NCBI GenBank assembly: GCA_023391895.1
Contig: JAEWAC010000096.1
Coordinates: forward strand, 1 to 9,577
Direction: 5' to 3'
Length of the DNA: 9,577 bases
From: Bacteroidota bacterium
GTDB taxonomy: Bacteria; Bacteroidota; Bacteroidia; Chitinophagales; Chitinophagaceae
Notes under the pieces: generated by a model
The model's database searches: none
What the model was told of the DNA's origin: nothing
What the model saw: the letters and a program-made list of their open reading frames with translations, nothing else
Made by a program: the position numbers and the translations under genes
In this document: one piece after another, positions 1 through 5,700 of the stretch
Layout: each line of letters opens with the position of its first letter
Numbering within the stretch: position 1 is the stretch's first letter

Positions 1-1071
1 TAGCGAAAGGTAAGACTCCGTGCCTTCGGGTATCCATTCTATTTTAAACGGTATCTTCTCGCCTTTTTTCAGTGCTACTTCCAGTTGGGCGGGAGCCGGA
101 TTCCAGGCTTTGCGCCAGCGGTCCAGCAGCAGTTGGCCGTCGGCCCATACCTTTATAAAACCACCATAGGTAAACCGTAATTGATGCAGGCCGGTAAAAT
201 CGCTGGCGATGCTGCCTTCCCAGGTCACCACGCCGTTGGCGGGTTTAAAGTCTGCCGGCAAAAACAGCTTAGAGTCGTTCAAAAACTCATAGTTGATCTC
301 GGTTTCGGCCCGCACCACGGCTACCTCTTCCCGCTTTGCTTTGTTATTGCTGTAGGTAGCCGTTAACCAGCCTTGCTGACCGTCTTTCGAAAACAGTTGA
401 AGCTGGGACAGCGGGCGGTAAGGCCGGGTATCGCCAATGGTCGTCAGGGAATAATTGTCCCACAGGATGCCGTAGTTGTTACGGGAGATGAGGAAGGGCA
501 CCCCTACTTCGGTATTGTTCTGAAACAGGGCCACCTGGTGGCTTTTATAATTATAGATATCATCCTGGTGCTGGCCCAGGCCGTAAAAAGCATCATGGGG
601 TACGGATTGAAAGTGCTGGGCGATATGATAAGACCGCTGGCCTTCGAAAACGGCGGGTAAAAGGGAACGGCCCATGGGTTTTTCGCTGATAATTTTGTTG
701 CCCCGTGCATCGCTAAAAGAAACCGAGCCGGTTTTTAAAGCAACCGTTGCTATCAACCGGTTGGTCTTTAACTGCACCACTTCCTTGCCCGGCACGACAC
801 TCCACTTTACATCCGGATTGGGCTGGTAAACGGTGATCAGGCTTTGCCGGGTGGGCCATTCTTTGGTAGGGCTGGCCATGACGCGGATAATGCCGGGTGT
901 TATCACCTGCAGCTTTACCATCTGGGCATTGCCGGCCAGCAAGGGATCGGGGTATATAATAATGCCATCCCGGGTTTTGACATAAGCAGGAAGATCAGCC
1001 CCTGTTGCCGGGGCGGTGATACCTGCAAGTAAAAGTAATAGCAGTCCTATACACAGTAGTCGTTGGGGCAT
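1..1071 (-). CDS. GH31 family glycosidase with inserted PA14 domain (alpha-xylosidase type), 5' part only
   Basis: The first 357 codons are open from the ATG at 1071 to the window edge with no stop, so the gene continues to the left. Residues 1-25 form a Sec signal peptide (MPQRLL, a run of Leu, then PATGA), so the enzyme is exported. Residues about 26-230 match the N-terminal beta-sandwich of GH31 enzymes, including the typical FYGLGQH stretch at 162-168 and GVPFLISRNNYGILWDN at 190-206. From about residue 231 a PA14-like domain begins (GWLTATY at 234-240, WEGSI at 284-288, GGFIKVWADG at 303-312, WIPEGTESYLSL at 346-357). A PA14 inserted in the N-terminal domain is known in xyloglucan-active alpha-xylosidases such as Cellvibrio Xyl31A. 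Removal of alpha-1,6-xylose from xyloglucan oligosaccharides is therefore the likely role. The catalytic barrel and its two Asp residues lie outside the window, so activity and exact substrate are inference. No other ATG lies close upstream in frame. Confidence 0.93.
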   Translation of the reverse strand, partial: MPQRLLCIGLLLLLLAGITAPATGADLPAYVKTRDGIIIYPDPLLAGNAQMVKLQVITPGIIRVMASPTKEWPTRQSLITVYQPNPDVKWSVVPGKEVVQLKTNRLIATVALKTGSVSFSDARGNKIISEKPMGRSLLPAVFEGQRSYHIAQHFQSVPHDAFYGLGQHQDDIYNYKSHQVALFQNNTEVGVPFLISRNNYGILWDNYSLTTIGDTRPYRPLSQLQLFSKDGQQGWLTATYSNNKAKREEVAVVRAETEINYEFLNDSKLFLPADFKPANGVVTWEGSIASDFTGLHQLRFTYGGFIKVWADGQLLLDRWRKAWNPAPAQLEVALKKGEKIPFKIEWIPEGTESYLSL

Positions 1072-1115
1072 AGCAATCTTAATTTCCGGGCCGTCTTTAG
1101 ATTTTTGAAGACAGC

Positions 1116-1123
1116 TAAAATTA
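1116..1123 (-). promoter_or_regulatory. possible -7 element for the GH31 gene
   Basis: On the minus strand this reads TAATTTTA, one base off the Bacteroidota -7 consensus TAnnTTTG, about 45 bp upstream of the GH31 ATG. I see no convincing TTG-type -33 box at the expected 19-21 bp spacing, so this is a weak candidate. Confidence 0.22.
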
Positions 1124-1151
1124 TCCGATCGCTTGTTGCACCGAGGTATCC

Positions 1152-1183
1152 AAATGTTAACGATTAGGGGTTGAAATGTTAAC
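1152..1183. promoter_or_regulatory. paired GTTAACATTT sites upstream of the GH31 gene
   Basis: The 10-mer AAATGTTAAC occurs at 1152-1161 and again at 1174-1183, an exact direct repeat with a 22-bp period (about two helical turns). It lies 81-112 bp upstream of the GH31 start codon. Read toward the gene it is GTTAACATTT twice. Same-face spacing and position in front of a polysaccharide-degradation gene suggest a two-site operator for a carbohydrate-responsive activator. That function is inference; the repeat itself is plain in the sequence. Confidence 0.4.
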
Positions 1184-1258
1184 CGGAAAGTGTAAATACC
1201 TGTATTTCAATTAAATTAATAAAAACGGCCAGGCCACAGGTATGGGGTTTACATCACA

Positions 1259-1282
1259 CTCCCTCTCCTGAAGGAGAGGGAG
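1259..1282. repeat. CTCCCTCTCC/GGAGAGGGAG hairpin, copy A
   Basis: A perfect inverted repeat: arm 1259-1269 pairs with 1272-1282, giving 10-11 bp with a tiny TGAA/GA loop. No T-tract follows on either strand, so it is not a classic intrinsic terminator. It could still fold in transcripts that run past the porP/sprF-like gene. Compact palindromes of this CCCTCTCC type resemble REP-like intergenic elements. Confidence 0.85.
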
Positions 1283-1319
1283 GGAGGGCACTCTATTTCA
1301 TTTCAGCTATTGAATGGAC

Positions 1320-1404
1320 GTATGGGCTTTTGAACGTTTTTCAACAAGAGTTGACAGTTGATAGATGACAGTTGACCGCAGGGAACTTCTTCAAAAACCC
1401 ATAC
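1320..1404. repeat. long imperfect hairpin formed by oppositely oriented 14-nt motifs
   Basis: GTATGGGCTTTTGAA at 1320-1334 can pair with TTCAAAAACCCATAC at 1390-1404 with one mismatch in 15 positions. This encloses a 55-nt loop that holds the heptamer array and a small inner TCAAC/GTTGA stem (1341-1345 with 1350-1354). The same arrangement is kept in copy B (arms starting at 9385 and 9447). A cruciform or a structured RNA is possible; I cannot tell which. Confidence 0.6.
1350..1377 (+). repeat. GTTGACA heptamer array, four units
   Basis: Four in-phase 7-nt units: GTTGACA (1350), GTTGATA (1357), GATGACA (1364), GTTGACC (1371). Copy B has three units. Removing GATAGAT from copy A gives copy B exactly, so the difference is a clean one-unit change. 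The array lies between oppositely oriented copies of the 14-nt TATGGG motif. Confidence 0.85.
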
Positions 1405-1428
1405 TTAACCATTCAACTTATCAACTGC

Positions 1429-1442
1429 TTCAAAAGTCCATA
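1429..1442 (-). repeat. TATGGACTTTTGAA motif, variant copy at the right edge of repeat A
   Basis: On the plus strand this reads TTCAAAAGTCCATA and continues into TGGGT, where homology with copy B also ends. It is a two-base variant of the TATGGGTTTTTGAA motif seen at 1390-1403, 1615-1628 and 1686-1699. Confidence 0.6.
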
Positions 1443-1447
1443 TGGGT

Positions 1448-1549
1448 CATTAAAGATGTTGTTGATTACTAAAAGCTATTCAAAGAAAGAACACCCCGCA
1501 CTGTCCTACCGGTCCTGAGCCGGGATTTCCAGCACCTTCAGAATCATTT
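1448..1549. other. non-coding stretch between repeat modules
   Basis: I see no gene, RNA or clear repeat here. It begins where homology to copy B ends and runs to the CCTCCGTGT-type module. It may be an eroded repeat, but nothing in this window matches it. Confidence 0.4.
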
Positions 1550-1590
1550 TTCTTTGTGTTCCTCCGTGTCCCTTTGTCTCCGTGGTTCAA
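1550..1590 (-). repeat. CACGGAG/CACAAAG-type short interspersed repeat
   Basis: On the minus strand two related sub-units follow one another, CACGGAGACAAAGGGA and CACGGAGGAACACAAAG. Short stretches of this type (ACCACGGAGACACAAAG...) are familiar to me from intergenic regions of many unrelated bacteria, but I could not run a search. The stretch is not part of a gene and lies between two copies of the 14-nt TATGGG motif (1429 and 1615). Confidence 0.55.
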
Positions 1591-1614
1591 ATAATCATCA
1601 CACCTAACAACGCT

Positions 1615-1628
1615 TTCAAAAACCCATA
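1615..1628 (-). repeat. TATGGGTTTTTGAA motif copy
   Basis: An exact match (plus strand TTCAAAAACCCATA) to the copy inside repeat A at 1390-1403 and to the one in repeat B at 9447-9460, but here outside the 200-bp block. It marks the boundary between the CACGGAG-type module and the degenerate heptamer array. Confidence 0.75.
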
Positions 1629-1633
1629 CTGGT

Positions 1634-1675
1634 GTGTTCGGTGTTGGGCATTGGGCGATGATCGTTGTTCGTGGA
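1634..1675 (+). repeat. second, degenerate heptamer array
   Basis: Six 7-nt units keep phase: GTGTTCG, GTGTTGG, GCATTGG, GCGATGA, TCGTTGT, TCGTGGA. The sequence differs from GTTGACA but the period and the placement are the same. Like the first array, it lies between two copies of the TATGGG motif (1615-1628 and 1686-1699). The units are divergent, so the phase is less certain than for the GTTGACA array. Confidence 0.45.
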
Positions 1676-1685
1676 CAGAAAGTCT

Positions 1686-1699
1686 TTTAAAAACCCATA
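1686..1699 (-). repeat. TATGGGTTTTTAAA motif copy
   Basis: Plus strand TTTAAAAACCCATA, one base different from the exact copies at 1390 and 1615. It closes the degenerate heptamer module and precedes the CAGATT-type repeat next to the porP/sprF-like stop codon. Confidence 0.6.
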
Positions 1700-1710
1700 G
1701 TGACGGTTAT

Positions 1711-1755
1711 CCAATCTGTGCAATCCTTTTTCAAATCCGTGAAATCTGCGATCAA
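1711..1755 (-). repeat. CAGATT/CGGATT-type short interspersed repeat
   Basis: On the minus strand this reads as related sub-units around GCAGATTTCACGGATT and GGATTGCACAGATTGG. I recall similar stretches as dispersed intergenic repeats in many bacteria; this could not be checked here. It starts about 10 bp after the stop codon of the porP/sprF-like gene, so it would form the proximal part of that transcript's 3' untranslated region. Confidence 0.5.
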
Positions 1756-1765
1756 CTTCAAACAC

Positions 1766-2791
1766 CTAAAACCTCGGGCACCAGATGGTGTTCAGCGCCG
1801 ACCGGGAGAACCGCTCCAAAAAGCCAATATAGGAAACGCCAACTTCAAAACCGCCTCGGCCCAGGCTGGAGGTTCGTAGCTGTGAGATGTTGACGTCGTA
1901 GCTCATGGAAATGGAAAAAGGCCGGTAGTCCAGCTTGATAACAGGAATCACCGCGTCGTTCCATCGTAAAAAGGCACCGCCGTGAAGAATATACTGGGGT
2001 CTATCCGATTCATCCAGCTTGAGACCGAACAAGGCGCCAAAAACAGTTTCCTGAAACTTGCCCTGTGTGGAATAGTCGGCCTGCAGGGTTAAAAAACTGG
2101 TGGTAGTAACCGAAAACTTAACCCCGGCCGAGGCCACCCATTTTGGACTCAGCTCCACGGCATCGCTACGGTAAAAAGAGTTTTTGGGCTTGTTGAGGTG
2201 GTGATAGGCCAACCCCAAAAACATATTGTTATCCGGGTTGGCGTTTAGCTGGGTATTAAAGCTCATACCAACAGCGCCATCAAAATAAGTGTATTGGGGC
2301 GAGGTAAAGGTTTCGCCGTCGCCACCACCATCGTACTGGGTATTGGTGGTCATTTTAGAACGGTCAATGCGGCGCTGTACGGCCCCCGCCATAAAACCCA
2401 GCGACAGGTAGCGGTTGGTTTCATTGCTCAACGACTTGTGGTAATTCAGCGCCGGCAGTACCTGCGTGGTGGTAAGCGCCACCGTGCCGGCCCTGTCGTA
2501 CAGCATCTGCAGCCCTACGGTCAAAAAATCATCGCCCCTGCCCACCGGCATTTTCAGTTCGGCGTTCAGCGATCCGGTTTTGTAAGCATTGGTCACGCTG
2601 TTCCACTGGTCGCGGTATACCGCCTGCACACGAACGTCGCCGGTATAAATGCCCGCCAGCGAAGGATTGCGCAACAAAGGCGCCTCAAAAAACTGCGAAA
2701 AATGGATGTCTTGTGCTGATGCAGTATGGCTCCAAATCAACCCGGCAAAGGCGACCATCAGCAGTCGGTAATATTTTAGTTGCAGATACAT
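1766..2791 (-). CDS. PorP/SprF-family T9SS outer-membrane protein
   Basis: This 341-residue protein belongs to the PorP/SprF family of the type IX secretion system. Residues 1-26 are a signal peptide ending TASA before Q27. The mature start QDIHFSQFFEAPLLRNPSLA (27-46) is typical of the family, as are DQWNSV at 61-66 and the final CPRF. Alternating hydrophobic segments and many aromatic ends fit a membrane beta-barrel. In Flavobacterium johnsoniae, SprF is needed for surface display of the adhesin SprB, encoded next to it. Here the gene starts only 3 bp after the stop of a SprB-like PKD protein, so the two are almost certainly co-transcribed and probably translationally coupled. A role as dedicated partner for secretion or anchoring of that adhesin is inferred from this context. 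The stop is TAG at 1766-1768. Length and both ends look complete. I do not assign the symbol porP or sprF because orthology cannot be decided from family membership. Confidence 0.94.
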   Translation of the reverse strand: MYLQLKYYRLLMVAFAGLIWSHTASAQDIHFSQFFEAPLLRNPSLAGIYTGDVRVQAVYRDQWNSVTNAYKTGSLNAELKMPVGRGDDFLTVGLQMLYDRAGTVALTTTQVLPALNYHKSLSNETNRYLSLGFMAGAVQRRIDRSKMTTNTQYDGGGDGETFTSPQYTYFDGAVGMSFNTQLNANPDNNMFLGLAYHHLNKPKNSFYRSDAVELSPKWVASAGVKFSVTTTSFLTLQADYSTQGKFQETVFGALFGLKLDESDRPQYILHGGAFLRWNDAVIPVIKLDYRPFSISMSYDVNISQLRTSSLGRGGFEVGVSYIGFLERFSRSALNTIWCPRF

Positions 2792-2794
2792 GGT

Positions 2795-5700
2795 TTATTG
2801 TATTAATGCTACGTTGCCATCAAAGCGGATGACTTCGCTGTTTTCACAGAATACCTCCAGCTGGTATACATACACATCGGGGTGCGGCCGGGCGCCTTTA
2901 AAGCGGCCATCCCAACCGGCCGAGGCGTCGTTTACGGCAAAGTCTCTTTTTTCAAACACCACTTCGCCCCAGCGGTTAAAGATGCGCAACGATTTAACCC
3001 GGTCCAGCCCCTTGCCCCGTACATAAAATACGTCGTTGTTGCCATCACTGTTGGGCGAAAAAGTATTGGGTACAAACACACTGACATTGGGACAAAGCAC
3101 TACAATCTGTACCTGGCTGGTATTTTTACACCCGTTGCTATCCACCACGGCTATGTTGTATAGCGTTTTGAACTTGTTGGTTGCCTCCGGCTGCGGGCAG
3201 TCGGCACAACTCAGCGATTGGTTCGGCGTCCAGTTGTAGCTCACAATACCGGAGGAATAAGTTGCGGGTATAACAATGGGTACGCCTACTGTTTTGGTAA
3301 GCATAGTGGGTACTGTAATGGTAGGCAACGGGTTTACCAACAGGCTTTTGGTAGCGGTATCGGTACAGCCACTACTGTTGGTAGCCACGGTGGTGATCAT
3401 AAAATTACCCGCCTGGGTAAACTGCTGCCGAGCCGGGTTTTGCACCGAAGATGAATTACCGTTAGGAAACTGCCAATTCCACCCCACCGCCGAGGTGTCT
3501 TCGCGTACAAACAAACCCGTATAATCCACAAACTCGTTCACGCAGATCACCGAATCCGCCAGGATATTGATCAGGGGGCTTTGCACCACTTTTACCGGGC
3601 TGATGGTCATGGAATCCTTACAGCCGGTGCGGGTTGTTACCGTCAGTGATACACCATACTGCCCTGGGTTTTTATAATGATGCACCTGGCTGCCAACGGA
3701 GTTAACCGTAGTCCCATCACCAAAGTTCCAGATATAACTGACTACTTCATCACGGGTACGGGTGGAATCCATCACATTAATAGTGCCGCTGTCGCAGAAC
3801 AGCATTTTATCCAATGTAAAATCGATCTTGGCGCCAATGACTTCAACGGTATCCTTGCCGGTCAGCGGCACCACACAACCGTCCGGCTGTTGCAGGATAA
3901 TTCTTGGTAAATAGCTGCCCAGGTTATCGTAAACGTGTGTGAATTTATTCACGGTGGTATCAATTACATTGCCATCGCCAAAATCCCATATAAAGCGGGC
4001 ATTCATTTCTGTAAACGCTTCAAACTCCGTCACCAAAGGCCGGCAGCCAAAAACAGGCGCATACTTAAGGGCTCCTTCGTTGGGGTTATACACCTTTACC
4101 TGCTTGGTAATAGAATCTCTACAACCACCCGGGCTGCGTACCACCAGTTTTACATCGTAATCTCCGGTTCGGGTATAATAGGTGGTAGGATTGCGCTGGT
4201 TGGAGGTAGAGGTTTCAAAGTTCCAGGACGACGAACTATAATAGGTGGACAGGTTCTGGAACTTGGCTTCAAATGGCGTGCAGAAAGAAGAAAAGTTATT
4301 GGCGGTAAAATCGGCCTTAGGCCTGCCGATATAAACTGCGTTTGGCTTGCTTAAAGAATCTTCGCATCCAAAGGCATCCTTTACTTTGAGCTTGATGGTA
4401 TAATAGCCGGTGTCCTGATAGGTATAAGAAAAGGAGTTTTGGGTAGAGGTAGCGCCGTTGCCCAGGCTCCACAGGCTGGTAAAAGATGAGTTATTGGTTT
4501 TGTTGGTAAACCGTACCGGTGCCCCGGGGCAGCTTTGCGCCGTCACGTCCCACTCGGCTTTGATATAGGAAATTTTGGCGGCAGCCTCATTGGTTACGGT
4601 ATCCGTACAGCCAAAGGCATCGGTTACCACCAGTTTTACATTAAAAAAGCCGGCGGTATCATAGCGGTGCTGGAAGGGCGGTGCGGTGAAGGTTTGTGAG
4701 GTGCTGTCACCAAAATCCCACTGCCACTTCACCAGGTTATGCGTACCATCTGTAGCTGATTCATCCTTGAAGTTGACAGTAAGGCCCACACAACCGGAAG
4801 TATTGATGCCGGAAAACTTAGCCGAAGGACCATACACCCGGATGTATTGTTTTTTGGTACGGGTATCCTGGCAGCCATAAGCATCGGTAGAAGTAAGCGT
4901 TACATCATAGGCGCCGTTTTTAGTATAGGTATTGCCCACCTTTTGCACGCCGGCTGTTTGGGTATGGCCATCGCCAAAAGACCAGGTATAGCTTTGCACC
5001 CGGGTGCCGCTGGGGCTGGATGGGGTAAAGACCGCATTAAAGGGCCGGCAGCCTTCCGGAGCGTCAGCCGTAAAATCAGGTGTCTGGTCAATGATCCGTA
5101 CCGTTTCGGTTGCCGTAAAGGAACAATCGCCATTGGTAGTGGTCAGCATTACCCTATAGGAGCCTCTGCGGGGAAAGGTATGTGGTCCGGGATTCTGGCC
5201 CCTTACCTCCGGGCTTCCGTCGCCAAAGTTCCAGACCCAGGTTTCGGCACCAATGGATTCATCTTTAAAGGTAAACTGCAGGCGGTTGTCGCAATTGGGC
5301 CGGTAAGAAAATTTGGATATAGGCGGTTTAATGTATACATACCTGCGTTTGGTAAGCGTATCGCCACAGCCGCTGTTGTAGGCAATTAAAGTCACATCCA
5401 GGTAGCCGGTATCGCTAAATTCATAAGCAGGGTTTTTATCTTTTGAAGAGCCACCATCGCCAAACTTCCACAGGTATTCATCGGTAGGGTCGGGAGACAG
5501 GTTGGTGAAGGTAACAGCGGTACTGGCACAGGTATTCAGCGGGCTGCCCTCAAAATCGGCCTTGGGTTTGGTGCCTACTTTTACGGCATCCTGCAGGGTA
5601 AAGGTTTCGGTACACCCGGTGCGGGTGGTAATGGTGAGGGTAACCAGGTAGGTGCCTTGCACGGTATAGGTATGCGAAGGCCTTTCTTCTGTAGACGTGC

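Larger units (their letters stand above)
1245..1447 (+). repeat. approximately 200-bp interspersed repeat, copy A
   Basis: This block matches 9306-9504 in the same orientation. From the hairpin loop to the right end (1270-1447 against 9335-9504) I count only two substitutions, one T indel in a T run, and one 7-nt indel. The left end, just before the hairpin, is less conserved (acact against a C/T-rich stretch). The block holds, in order, a C/T-rich hairpin, a spacer, the motif TATGGGCTTTTGAA, a heptamer array, and two reverse-oriented copies of the same motif. No open frame runs consistently through both copies, so it is probably non-coding. It sits in the gap between the end of the porP/sprF-like gene and the start of the GH31 gene. 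Confidence 0.93.

Noticed and set aside
1259..1282. Rho-independent terminator for the porP/sprF-like gene
   Set aside because: A good stem but no T-tract in either direction, and about 480 bp from the stop codon; the same hairpin also lies upstream of the peptidase gene, where no gene ends.
1245..1447. CRISPR array
   Set aside because: The repeated 14-nt motif copies are irregularly spaced, in both orientations, and separated by repeat modules instead of unique spacers; no cas gene is present.
1582..1893. Plus-strand open frame of 103 codons
   Set aside because: It runs through the short repeat modules and then antisense into the end of the porP/sprF-like gene, shows no domain or signal features, and depends on non-coding repeats for its N-terminal half.
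4847..5389. Plus-strand open frame of 180 codons
   Set aside because: Antisense to the PKD gene with no recognisable protein family; a shadow of biased codon use in the repeats.
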